Of a DNA stretch of 64,000 nucleotides, positions 52,885 through 63,741 are shown in pieces. Below the pieces are notes generated by a model. That model saw nothing but the letters and a program-made list of their open reading frames with translations, did no database searches and was not told where the DNA came from. Both the position numbers and the translations under genes were made by a program. Position 1 is the stretch's first letter. The number at the start of each line of letters is the position of its first letter. The DNA comes from Lingula anatina (lineage: Eukaryota; Brachiopoda; Lingulata; Lingulida; Lingulidae), in NCBI RefSeq assembly GCF_001039355.2, contig NW_019775147.1, forward strand, positions 307,597 to 371,596, given 5' to 3'.

Positions 52885-54194
52885 ACTACCAACAATCCAC
52901 AGCAGAATAATCAACAACTACCAAGATAAAACGAACACAGAGATACTCAGAAATCTTGCATCCTTTTTATACTTTTTTTTAAACTCTGATATTTCTCTTA
53001 TAATCATATTTCATTTTAAAATTTAAAAAGTATGGATCAGATGAAACTGTCATCTAATTTTCATTTTTATTCTTCACTTTTTACAGATCTCAGTAAGTTA
53101 TTTTCTCATTCCGTCATAACAATTTCCTGGCACAAACATCAAGTGATGAGATAATTTTTCAACTTGAATGAACTGAGACAGGATGTAAACCTCCGCAAAC
53201 AAAGCAGAGGTCATACAAGGTGATCAATATATTCAATCTATCTGCCTAGCTCTCTCTACATTAATTGGATGACATGTTTTCCAGTCAAACATTTTATAAA
53301 TACTGATCAACAAAACACTACATATTCAATATCACAAGTCAATATTATAAAATCAAGAAAAGTTAAAGAAGTGAAAAATGCAATAACATATTTCAAAATA
53401 TCTTTTCATTTCCTTTCAATTATTCAGATTGAGTATATCATGTATTTGGGTTTAAATTTATGGCTCTAAATTGGAGTACATGAATCAATGAACAGGTTAA
53501 AGACTGTAAGGCTGTAGAAATAGGAGAGCTGGCAGTCAGACTGACACTGGTCATGTTCTCAGCTGAAGAAATGGGAAAGCTGGCAGTCAGAATGACACTG
53601 GTCATGTTCTCAGCTGAAGAAATGGGAGAGCTGGCAGTCAGAATGACACTGGTCATGTTCTCAGCTGAAGAAATGGGAGAGCTGGCAGTCAGAATGACAC
53701 TGGTCACGTTCACAGCTGAAGAAATGGGAGAGCTGGCAGTCAGAATGACACTGGTCACGTTCACAGCTGAAGAATTCGGAGAGCTGGCAGTCAGAATGAT
53801 ACTGGTGGTGTTCACAACTCATTTAATTTTGACTAGATATTGCCCAAATGACATCACCAAATTAAAGGACCATATAGGGCATTCCAACGACATTCAGTTT
53901 ATTGTTTTAAGCCAAGTTTAATACATGGGGACACGGGTTCAAAAAGAGCAGACCTGACAGTTGAAATGGCACAGGTTAACCACTATTTCATCTGTAAACC
54001 AGTCTCAGGTTGATGAAACATTTCCTTGTTCTCATCTTCAGGCCTTAAAAACTTACCTAACCTCTTTGAGCACAGGTTCATAAAACAATGCACTGTGCTG
54101 TTGGATTTCCTGGCCACACCATCTACTTTGTGCCAAGGAAAAAAGATATAGATATCACTTAGATGATATCAGACAGTCTTTAACTTATCCAACA

Positions 54195-54233
<39 letters not shown>

Positions 54234-57200
54234 CTCTCTACCAATTTGGATCACTCCATAAAATGGTTTTTAAATAGTCTAATGCCAATCAATTCAATAT
54301 CAGATTAAAGTACAAAAAAATCCCACATGAGTTAAACTTGTGTTAGAACATGTGCAAATGTACCAAAAGCAATACAAAAAGTAAACAGCTTCATCTCTTA
54401 GTAGCTAGAACATTAAAGGGATAATAACTCTTCGTATGAGATCTATATTTCACAATAAAAACATTGTGAATAGCTCATAGAAATATAATATATTCTGTTT
54501 TACGACAAAAACAGCAGTTATAGCTATTATTCTGATATCTGAGATTGTCTTCAGGTCACGTGACCTCCATTGATGGCTATACTCTGTTATAATCTCTTAA
54601 GAGATTTTAACAAAAAACCAAACTTTTTAGAAAAAAAAACCGGGACTAACTTTGAATGTAAAAATGGATTCATTAACCATTGGTAAGTATGGGAAAATTG
54701 TTGTTTACTCCAGGAAAATTCATTTTTTGGCCAAAACGAAGAGTTATTATCCCTTTAAATGCTCCATTTACTGTTCCCTGATGTATTTCAAACTGTCAAC
54801 ACTCAAACATTATCATCCTTTTGGTTGTTATCAGCTAGCATGATTGCATAATACCTATCTATATTTTGTTGTAGTCAAAACAAGACCACTTCTGCGTTGG
54901 TAAAATGAGATAAACACTTTTTTTATCAGACTACTGGCTTTCTTATGACTGATCAACAACCTGTTTAGTTTCCAACTGATGCTGGTTTCTATTTTCTGAA
55001 CCTTTTTTTTTAAAACCTTAGTCAAACACATCTTCACGTCATAGATTTAATTTTCTCATAACAATTTACACATTGAGACAATATCTGCCATAGATTCTTA
55101 TTAGTCCAGACCCTGATCTTGGTTTTTAACATAGGCTCTAAATGACAGGTTTGTCTTTCTTTTATGATATTAATTGCAACATTTAATGCGTGAATTTAAA
55201 AATCAGTGTAATTTTGATAAATCTTCATTGATGTGCTTTGCTCCACTCTTTTCTTCGCAGAGTCAAGGGAGTCCTTTCCTCAAACTAATTTCATGTTTTC
55301 GTCAATATTACATTTATTTCTAGGAAAAATCACACTTTTGCTAAGCATTTTAAATGTTTCAATGACTATGTGATAACAAAAGAACAGGGGAGGCGCTGTC
55401 AGTGCACACAAAGCAGCCATATAAACTAAAGAAAGCCAAGACATAATTGGATTCTTCTGTATGTCTTGCATGTGACAAGTAATCGATAGAAAAAAGAGAG
55501 GTCTCAATTTAATACCTATTTTTAATATTCCCTTGTTAAAAAAGCAAAAAAAAAAAAAAAAAAAAATTGATATAACTGGTGAAAATAATGAAAAATGCTG
55601 AATCATGGTTGTAAGATACCGAGTCGCTTCCTTAGGGAATGTGTTAAATAACCTTCTGATTATTTCAAAACAGACAATGTTTTTTTTTTAATACATTACT
55701 AGTAATAATAAAGCCAGGGCTCTTCTGTACAGAAAGACACAAAGTGAGTAAAAAAATTCCACAAAGTCTGCTTAAAAAATGCTAACTGCTTATATTAAAT
55801 GACTTATTACCACAAAACATCACCCTTCATATCCTTCAGTTACATCCTGTATCTGAGCTGCTCTATTCACATATGCCTGCGCGTCCTTGTGTATGCGTGT
55901 GTGTGTGTGCATGTGTGTGTATGGGGAGGGGGAGACAGTACCTGATTACTTAAGCAAATCCACATCACCACATATTATGAATCTACAGAAAGCAAGAACC
56001 AAGATTCAACATCTAGATAACCGAGCCTAGCATGTTGAACAGCATGAAGAACTGAATGTTTGTCTTTATAAATCAATAGTTCACACACTGAGGCTGGACA
56101 CAGGAGGTAGATTAGTTTCCATCATAGAGATTATTTCAACAGACTTGTCTAGGAATCAGATTGAAAACAAGTTTAAAAGAGGACACTGTCTAACCCTATC
56201 CACACAAAGCCAACAAAATGTCTAAAACCTGTTTTTATCCAAATGTTATTAAACCTTAAATCATATTTGGTGTATTCATTTTAATCAATATATTAAAATA
56301 TTTCGAGATGGATATTAAAAACAATAAAAACATATTTGTTTGATAGTCTGTCAGTGATTTAACAACAAATACAATTTGATACAGATTTTATTTATCAAAA
56401 CATTTGGCATAAGCAGAAGAAATCAACAAAAACATTTATACAATATCACCAAGCCAAGCGCTTATGTGTAATAGGGAAAACAAAAATATTCAATACCTCA
56501 CAAGAATATTTGTTTGTCTAAAAAAAAACTATTTGCAACTAAACTAAAATCCAACTTAATGTGTACTGTTGATTGATGAGTGCAATTAAATTTAAAGATA
56601 CATGTGTCATGCAGTTCATAGTCTTATTTTTAGCATAAAATTGTTTAAGTGGCAATAAATATTTTATCCAAGGGCTAGTGTCAATTTTTTTTTTTTTAGA
56701 ATAAGAGAAAATAGTGTCATATCTATTTTAGATTCTAAAATGCAGTTTCATTCATTTCTCCCAATAAGAAATCATTGCTTGAAATGCCAATGCACTTTGA
56801 TTTGATGTTTTATTCAAGTTTCAATTTAATGAATTAGTTATAAATGACAGGCCAGAAAGAGAGAAGCATTTATTATGAGTTAGCTTGACTGTTTACATGA
56901 ACAAACCAAGTAACAAATCCAATAATGATTATGATGATGATGATGATGAAGACAATTACTTAAGGCAGTGTGTCATTTTTATCATGTGTTGATAAATCTA
57001 ATACCCCGTTCACACTACAGTTGCCAAAATGCGCATTTCTATAATTCGGATTTTTCGTAAGGAATCCGATTCGGTATTGTGTTCACACTCGCTAAGCGAA
57101 TCCGAATCCCACGTTGAAAATTTCAGGTTTAACTTCCTGTTTTGAACACTCGCGCATGCGCCGCACAGGAAATCTTAAAATATCAACAAAAATTTGTGAC

Positions 57201-57874
57201 GACAAATGCAACTCAAAAGACATTCCAGCATTCCTGAGAAGTATAAGGTGGCAAAATAAGTTTGTTTCCTCATGTTGTAGTGAGTGGTGACCGCCAAATA
57301 CGTTTGGTGCAATCGCTAAAGTAATAAACCAGCGTTCATAGATACCCGCACTTATCTGCACACATGCGCAGTAAGATCTGTACAGGTGTCGATTCCGGTA
57401 AGTTATCCGGATCGCGCTTAGAAATCCACCTCGCTTGCAGGATTTTGAAAATGCGCATTTTCAAAATCCTCTTGCGTTCACACTACTGCATTTATTCGAA
57501 TTGTGACCTAATTCGCAACTTATCCGGATAACTGAGCGTAGTGTGAACGGGGTATAAGATTGTTCATATGGATTATGAAATGAACAATGTACTACTAGTG
57601 TTTAGATGTGAAAAATGCAGAACACCAGTGACCTGGAGTTCAATCAATGCAACAGACAATCAGCTACAATGTATCAAAGGCGATATTATAGTTATAAATG
57701 CAATTTCTTTCTTAAGCAAATTATTAAAATGTATCACACTAATTGGATGATTCCTGAAATGAAGTAAAGCAAGTGTCAGACAGTGTCACTGTCAGTGGAT
57801 GTAAAAGGAAATCTCTAACATTGCCAATCAATATAGATCTACGTCCCACTCACCTTATCTGATGGAACAGACAT
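46036..57874 (-). CDS. UBL3: Ubiquitin-like protein 3 (membrane-anchored ubiquitin-fold protein)
   Basis: Five exons on the minus strand: 57854-57874 (MSVPSDK), then ISLKLILVSGKTNEFLF (48168-48276), WADEQLPPTNILRLIYQGRF (47391-47477), ALQLPVGKMTVMHLVAREHL (46818-46895) and 46036-46097 ending CSNCCTIL-stop. Phases 0, 1, 1, 1 fit; the spliced product is 118 aa, against 117 in human UBL3, and the match is clear along its length. It is a ubiquitin-fold protein whose C-terminal CaaX (C115-T-I-L118) is expected to be prenylated, with the Cys before it a possible palmitoylation site; it does not carry the di-Gly of conjugated ubiquitin. In vertebrates UBL3 directs proteins to small extracellular vesicles. 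Exons 2 and 3 also exist as second copies (51491-51599, 50714-50800) in a doubled block. The N gap lies in the last intron. Confidence 0.9.
46228..46264. repeat. Poly-A tract, about 37 nt
   Basis: Homopolymer in the last UBL3 intron. Confidence 0.95.
46440..46803. mobile_element. MITE copy (inverted relative to 27850-28146) broken by the N gap
   Basis: 46440-46522 matches the reverse complement of about 27975-28050, and 46761-46803 matches the CAGTGGCAGAT end. The gap 46523-46760 (238 N) covers the part that at 27.9 kb contains the inverted-repeat arm. Confidence 0.65.
46880..50205. repeat. Doubled UBL3 block, copy 1
   Basis: About 3.33 kb that is nearly identical to 50207-53554. It contains UBL3 exons 3 and 2 (47391-47477, 48168-48276) and the start of exon 4. 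Differences are SNPs, small indels and microsatellite lengths, for example (GA)n at 46941-46971 and (CA)n at 49512-49540. Confidence 0.95.
50207..53554. repeat. Doubled UBL3 block, copy 2
   Basis: Begins directly after a single N (50206), 14 bases inside exon 4 (only 50207-50222 of that exon is present). It carries second copies of exon 3 (50714-50800) and exon 2 (51491-51599) with unchanged coding sequence, (GA)n at 50262-50298 and a longer (CA)n at 52822-52881. Confidence 0.95.
50714..51599 (-). CDS. UBL3: Second copies of UBL3 exons 2 and 3
   Basis: 51491-51599 and 50714-50800 encode the same peptides as 48168-48276 and 47391-47477 with intact splice sites. Joining all four exons in order would break the frame, because exon 3 ends in phase 1 while exon 2 begins in phase 0. 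One pair must therefore be skipped, or one pair is not really there. Confidence 0.85.
53523..53817. repeat. 51-bp minisatellite, about 5.8 copies
   Basis: Unit contains GAGCTGGCAGTCAGAATGAC followed by ACTGGTCATGTTCTCAGCTG and AAGAAATGG. The unit length is a multiple of three, so both strands stay open (MGELAVRMTLVMFSAEE on one strand), which is not evidence of a gene. It lies in UBL3 intron 1. The first unit is also the last sequence of block copy 1 before the N at 50206. Confidence 0.92.
54200..54231. repeat. Poly-A tract, about 31 nt
   Basis: Homopolymer in UBL3 intron 1. Confidence 0.9.
54417..54754. mobile_element. TTAA-type MITE, 338 bp
   Basis: Perfect inverted ends AGGGATAATAACTCTTCG, with TTAA at 54413-54416 and 54755-54758. 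No ORF of note. A degraded end of the same family lies near 995-1032. Confidence 0.82.
54760..57000 (-). other. UBL3 intron 1, no exon seen
   Basis: AT-rich intron with poly-A at about 55546-55566, a (TG)n-like stretch near 55896-55921 and (ATG)n near 56930-56948. Nothing coding recognised. Confidence 0.5.
57001..57555. mobile_element. MITE with 18-bp perfect TIRs and an internal 32-bp palindrome
   Basis: ATACCCCGTTCACACTAC at 57001-57018 and its exact reverse complement at 57538-57555. Inside, 57439-57470 is a perfect 32-bp palindrome centred on TGCGCA. Further GTTCACACT words occur near both ends. It lies about 300 bp downstream of UBL3 exon 1, in intron 1. Confidence 0.88.
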
Positions 57875-58849
57875 TTTTTCGCCCTTCACATCAGTCTTGA
57901 TTACTTATCTAACCGAATGCTGTTGAATGAATTCCCTTTTAAGAATGATCGTTTAACAAAGTCACTATCATCGGTGACAAGTCGCCTTTGGCTCAGCCCA
58001 GTTGTTCACAAAACGCAGGGGAGAGTCGTCATTTTCAACGATCGTGCTCCATCTTCGGGCAATGTGTTTGATAAAAATTCACACTTAAGAATCCAATCTA
58101 TCTTCCTAGGCAAAAAGAATCCAGGTGAATGTAGTTCCAAGGTAGATTTAAGAGAAAATATTCTTGTTACTAATTCCCCGAGTTAAAATTCCTTAATGGC
58201 GGATTCCTAGTGGGATTATGGGTAAATTTCCCTGACGTCACGCTGTAAACAAAACACCAGAGGGCATGGCTGATTACAGTTTGAATAAAGGTAAGCTCAT
58301 TGTAAATTTAACCCAATCAGCACAAAAATGTAGCGTTCTAAACAAAAATTGATATAAAAGAGGTTCACAACACTTGATAAAGGAGAACTGGGGAAAGTAT
58401 CACCAGAGCCTTCGAATGGCTTCTGTAATTGCAATTATGATGAATTCTCTGTCCCTTCTCGTATTTCATGGTGCATCTCACTACCTAAGTTATTTTCACT
58501 ATCAGTGCGAGGGTTACTTTATTTGTAGTGATGAGTTTCTAACTCATACCCATTTTTACGGTTTTGTTGCTTTGTTCAAAGTATTGTTTATTTTAGTGTT
58601 AGAACTAAACGAGACAATATGTAGGAATCTTAAGAATATAGTACTGTGTAGAAATTGCTCTCTGGAGGATTGGGGGGGGGGGGGTATAATGCCTTTGGAA
58701 ACATATGATCAACCTTTTGCCTACGTGCACTTGTTATCTCATGTCACTAGCTATAGTCAGTGGCTGCTCTTTGCCATTTTATTGTAAAATACTTTGTCAA
58801 ACATGATTCTCTCAGTTTCAGGTGGAAGCATGACTGTTAGATTCCAATA
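57875..58849. promoter_or_regulatory. Divergent promoter region between UBL3 (-) and the PDZ gene (+)
   Basis: The two start codons are 975 bp apart and point away from each other. A candidate first exon of the PDZ gene ends at 58290 (AATAAAG|gtaagctc). No TATA box stands out in the region I would expect, and the sequence near 57960-58260 is less AT-rich than its surroundings. The presence of a shared promoter is inferred from layout. Confidence 0.5.
58266..58290 (+). other. Candidate 5' leader exon with uORF start
   Basis: ATGGCTGATTACAGTTTGAA then TAAAG|gtaagc. Spliced to 58816 or 58822 it gives a 17-19 codon uORF (MADYSLNK to SMTVRFQ-stop) whose TAA shares two bases with the main ATG at 58850 (TAATG). 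Confidence 0.45.
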
Positions 58850-61800
58850 ATGGCATCAACACTCGTGCTTACAGAGTCTAATCATGAAAGGTATTGTATG
58901 AGAAATTCACCTACTACTACATGTACATATACTTCAGTATATAAATGTAAAGAGCAAGATAAAAAGTTGAAAGATTTAATAAAACGAAAAGATTACAAGT
59001 AAGCTAGCATATCTTAAAAGATCTAAAGAAAAGTTTCCTTGTCTTTAAAAGCATACTTATATAGATCTTCATTTGAAAGTGATTTTCTTTGTCTTCACTT
59101 ACTGTAAACCTGCCAATATTTTCTTCTGAAATGGAAGACATATGATAGACCAAATGACTGGCCAGTCATTTGTAATTACTGTAAAGCATATAATGAGAAG
59201 TGGCATAATGCATCACTAAAGCAATCTATGCAGGTGCAGGGGCGAGTCCAGTAATGATTCTTCGGTATACGTGATAGAAAATTACATATTGTGCAAAGAA
59301 AATTTGGTTTGGCAGGAAATGATTAAAATATGGCAGTTCCAATTTCTTGAAATAAACTTGTTTGTATGACTTTTATAAATATCACTAATAAAAAGCTATG
59401 TACTGCTACATCCATTGACTTAGCAAATGATCTCTGGTTTCAGGCTTAGCAGGTCTTCCTCCAGGGGCTCTCCTGCAAGACAGCCCCAAATCATCACCTA
59501 TAATGACTGTGCCAAAGGTTTAGGTGGGTAATAAAGTACATGTACAGCACAGTCCAGGATAGTTGGCTGGTGACCAGTGTCTTTGTTGACCAATATAAAA
59601 CTGTTATGCAAAAGATAATAGATTTGTACTGTTGTGGAATATAAACTGTAATTTTTCAGAACTTAAGAAAAAAATAACAGAAAAATATCACTGGATAAAC
59701 TTTGTCAGCTTTTTTTTTTGCACCCACTCACTAATCTACCACTATTTATGACCCCACTAGATTCTAAGCTCATTTGCCAGATTTTTGGCTATCTCAGGTG
59801 ATTTCTACTGTCTTACAACATTGGTTAAACTGGCAGACTGCAGGTTTAACTAAAAGGCCATTTAAATCCATACAGTTTGATAGAATGTTGAAGCATGGGC
59901 TCCAAATTGAATTTAAATAATTTTTGGTCATATGTCAGCAATTAGAGATGAAGGCCTATTTGAAAATTCATTTCAGTGCTACACTTCTTCTTGTTTCAGG
60001 TATTAAAATAATAGGTGGATGCAACTCTGAGGAAAATAGGGGCCATGGTATATTTGTTAGAAGGATCTTGATTGGTGGATTGGCAGCTAGAGATGGTAAT
60101 TTTGAGAAAACTGTTTTCAGAACACCTGCAGCTTTCCAATTTTCTTTAAAGGGTTGGGGACATCTTGACAACTGATTTACAAACTAGTGTTATCAGCCAC
60201 AAATTCCACAAAAATGAAATAAATATAAGTTAACAGTTAAGCCCCATTCCCACTGTCACCATTGTTGTACGTGGATCATACCAGCTCTGCAGGGACTCTC
60301 GCTGACTGCAAACAGCTGAACTGAAAGACACGCCTCCTCTTGGCGTTAAGTAAAATAAGGAAAAGCTTGTCATTATACATGTTAATTATAGGAGTACATC
60401 GGAAACAAGACTTCGTGTCACATTGCCAGAATTACAATGTGGTCAGTATTCCTGATCAAAGTTGCCATTTAATCATTGATTATCTGAGTGTCATATTATT
60501 GATGATATTAAGATACACATGCATGGTTTGAAAAATAATTTATTAGGAATCACCGATGACCCTGTACAATGTCTTTCACAGGCCGCCTTTGTGAAGGTGA
60601 TGAGATTTTAGAAGTCAATGGGCAATCATTTGGGAGACGAACTACAAACGAAAGGTAACTCCTTGTATTGGGTAGTACATAGTAAAATTTGAAATGAACA
60701 CATTCATGAGAAATATGCCAAAATCAGTTATGATTATCATAATAAAAAGTCTAGCAACATTCAAATATGTTCACTTGAAAATGAAAGCAGGTACCACCAA
60801 ACCAAAATATAATTTATGTAAGTGCACTGTAGCAACAAAGATTTTGTCATCAAATTCAAATTTGTAAAGTGTATCGAAAATGGAATGTTAACAAATAAAA
60901 ATTTAGCATTATAGCAGTTTATAGTGGTTTATAATCAATCTTAATATTTAGTCAAGATTCAACCTGTTGCTTAAAATATGATTCTTGATTATGTTATTAC
61001 ATCTTAGTTAATCTTGACATTAAATAAAAAAAATGTTCACTTGAAAATGAAAGCAAGCACCACCAAACCAAAATATAATTTATATAAGTGCACTGTAGCA
61101 ACAAAGATTATGTCATCAATTTCAAATTTGTACAGTGTATCGAAAATGGAACTTTAACAAATAGAAATTTAACATTATAGCAGTTTGTGGTGGTTAATAA
61201 TGAATCTTAATATTTAGTCAAGATTCAACCTGTTGCTTAAATTTAATTCTTGATTATGTTATTACATCTTAGTTTATCTTGACATTAAATAAAAAAAAAA
61301 AAAAAGAAAGAAAGAAAGATGACAAATTTCTAGTTTTATCCATTAGTTTTTACAATCTGCATAATTTATTTCCAAATATGTACAAAAAACATGCTGAAAA
61401 GGTTTCATTCACCTGGCTTGAGGCTTGTAAACATAATAACTTTTAAATTAAAGTAAATGAATTAATGTCTATATTTATAACTCAGAAGATCTTGTTTCAC
61501 TGAAATGGGCATGTTTGTATGTTCCCAGGGCTGTCTCTGTACTCAGAAGTGCCTCGGCTACAAGCACAGTACAACTTGTTATCACAAGAGATGAAATAGC
61601 AAGGTTAGTGATTGGGCTTGTCTTGGGGATAGCATGTTTATGACTTTTGAACTTCATCATTTCTTCAGTTATAACAAAAAATAGTCGAGCCATGTTATAT
61701 GGTCTTGGATCTGAAAAAAGAAATGCAAGATAAATATCAAGTATCAATCCCCCATCTTCACTGTTATTGGCATTGAGGTTATTACTGTACCCAGTGACAC

Positions 61801-62916
61801 TGCATCTGTAATGATCGAAGTTGTCGTTGTGAACATACAGTTTTATTCCATTGTTCCTCAGGTCAGAGTACCTCGATCTTCTTGAGAATCAGAGTAGCTA
61901 TTCTTACTCTACAGCTACCCACAGTGCTTCCTCATCCAGAGCCAATACACCTCTGATGACTGCAGGTAGTATATGTTACAGTACTTACCCCATGTCACAG
62001 ACCTGGGGAAACTGCCATTTGATCGCCTGGAGAGCCAGAGGACCGATGTAACATGAAAATCTGACACCCATGAAAATCTTGACTCACCCCTACAAAACTT
62101 CATAAATCTTATTTTATTTGAGTATATGACTAGTATGCATAATGAGGATACATTGGCACTTTTTGTTAATTTGCAGGTTATGGTTAGTGTTAGGAGTCAA
62201 AATTTCATAATGAAAATCTGACTGTAGAGTCACTTTTAGGGGAGTCAGACTTTCATGGTACACTGGCAAGATTTTTTGATAATGCAGGACCTCTGGATCG
62301 ACAAGGTTTATATGTAAATACAATTCATTAAATAGGAATCGTAAACATTGACTAATGGACCTGCATAGAATTAGGAGGACCTATAGATTTCTTGGAGGGC
62401 AGGACCTTCAGAACCCAAAAATTGTCTGATGTTAAGAATTTTTTTTCATGATAATATATAGAAAATTGCAACCCATAGATTAAGGTTTTACATGATAATT
62501 GTCATAAAAGGAATATACATAGACATGTTGTAGAATAATGTTAAATAGAAATATAAACACTGCAGAACACACCTAGAAATATCTACGTAGAATGGTGTGA
62601 AATATATAGAGCTTCTCAGATTTGCAGTCGATCATATTGTGAAGGTTTTTTTATATATATTCAGCCATTTATATCAAGTGAAATGTTTTATTTGGATATA
62701 AATTACAAATTAGTTTTTCTTGACATCTTTATTGACTTTTTTTTAATTTTGATTTTTTTAAAAGAATTCAGTGAAAAGAGGTCATGGGTACTTAAGGATG
62801 GCCAGATGACCCCTGTGAGTCAGAGTTCAAGGTCAAGGTCGACTAGTCCAGAGGAGCATGGGAGGAGTAGAGGGTATAATGTTGGAGATGGTGAGGAGCA
62901 GGAATTGGAGGAGGAG
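58850..62916 (+). CDS. PDZ-domain protein, N-terminal seven exons (continues past the window)
   Basis: Coding exons 58850-58890, 59444-59523, 60000-60095, 60582-60654, 61529-61603, 61862-61965 and 62765-62916, phases 2, 1, 1, 2, 2, 1, 0, all consistent; 207 codons so far with no stop. The start reads MASTLVLTESNHERLSRSSS, then one PDZ domain at about residues 27-122: carboxylate-binding loop KGLGIKIIGG (GLGI 39-42), then GIFVRRILIGGLAARDG, EGDEILEVNGQSF and AVSVLRSASATSTVQLVITR. A Ser/Tyr-rich segment follows (ENQSSYSYSTATHSASSSRA), then an SR/EE-rich stretch. The hydrophobic I after GLG suggests class I or II C-terminal peptide binding at membranes or junctions. I could not name the orthologue. 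The acceptor at 62765 (ttttaaaag) is weak but is the one keeping the frame open. Confidence 0.8.
60768..61293. repeat. Tandem duplication, unit about 265 bp, two copies
   Basis: 60768-61032 and 61033-61293 align almost throughout (TGTTCACTTGAAAATGAAAG to TTGACATTAAATAAAAAA), with scattered substitutions. It lies in the PDZ gene intron before exon 5. The second copy ends in a poly-A/(AAAG)n tract. Confidence 0.9.
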
Positions 62917-63690
62917 GTAAGATTTCCTTATTGAAATGCTAAAGTATCTTTTTTGTATCCATATTGAAATCCTGAGGCATCTTTTTTTTTTTTTTTTTGT
63001 ATCAAGGATTGGTGGAGTATGAAAGGATGTGGTTTGGTAATGTATTGTATCTTTCTTTGTGTTATGCTCTGTATTATTGTGTTAATCAGGGGTAATATAG
63101 GATAGCTATCGTTGTATGCATTTGACCTTATACCCCTGGCTTGCAAAGATGGCAATAAACTTCATTTATCCTTTTCAAATGAATGAATAGACTTGTTTCT
63201 TTACTGATGATTAAATGCTAAAAAAAGTTCAATACACATAAATCTGTATTAATTTTAAAGATTGATGTTCACCTGTAAGGGCATTTTTAGAAATGAACTC
63301 CTGTAGTAGTGTTGATCACAACATAAAGGAACAACTGCAACAATTCAATAGTAAAGTACATTGCTCTGGTGTGTTGATTGAACCTCTAACACAATGAGCT
63401 TTCTTTTTTTTTAAACGAAGACTGACTTTAAATAATAGATTAAAAATTTATTACCTGATTTTGATTATTTATTGTATTATCATTTGTTTATTGATTATTT
63501 GATTTGATTTTGATTATGGTGTGTTTGGGTTAACATTCAGCATCATTAAAGTTGTTATAGACAATAATTATTATCTTGCTGCTTTGATGTAAGAAAGAAA
63601 AATTTAAACCAAACATGAGAGTCAGATCTTATAAGTAATAGCAATAGTTTTTATGTACAGACACAGATGTGTCTGTACATATAGCCATCA
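62917..63690 (+). other. PDZ gene intron, no further exon seen
   Basis: AT-rich, including poly-T at about 62981-62998. No splice-bounded open stretch continues the PDZ protein. Confidence 0.4.
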
Positions 63691-63694
63691 TCTG

Positions 63695-63699
63695 TGTCT

Positions 63700-63737
<38 letters not shown>

Positions 63738-63740
63738 GCA
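63695..63740. repeat. (GTC)n/(GCCGTC)n trinucleotide repeat
   Basis: Begins TCGTCGTCGTCGTCGCC and continues as (GTCGCC)n; it gives poly-Asp/Gly ORFs on the minus strand. Confidence 0.92.
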
Positions 63741-63741
63741 C

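Noticed and set aside
53523-53817. Regular repeats considered as a CRISPR array
   Set aside because: The 51-bp units are directly adjacent without unique spacers, in a eukaryotic intron.
53438-53921. Repetitive ORFs of 122-125 codons on both strands
   Set aside because: Both are products of the 51-bp minisatellite, whose unit is a multiple of three; openness on both strands is expected without coding.
57917-58186. 89-codon plus-strand ORF
   Set aside because: It lies antisense to the UBL3 5' UTR/promoter region, with no splice support or recognisable motif.
58374-58787. 137-codon plus-strand ORF in the PDZ gene's first intron
   Set aside because: It is hydrophobic and AT-driven, includes a G10 homopolymer, shows no domain, and sits between well-supported exons; likely chance.
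62683-62764. Start of the PDZ last exon placed upstream at the ORF ATG
   Set aside because: The upstream part is AT-rich and hydrophobic; the frame-compatible acceptor at 62763-62764 joins the preceding phase-1 exon properly.
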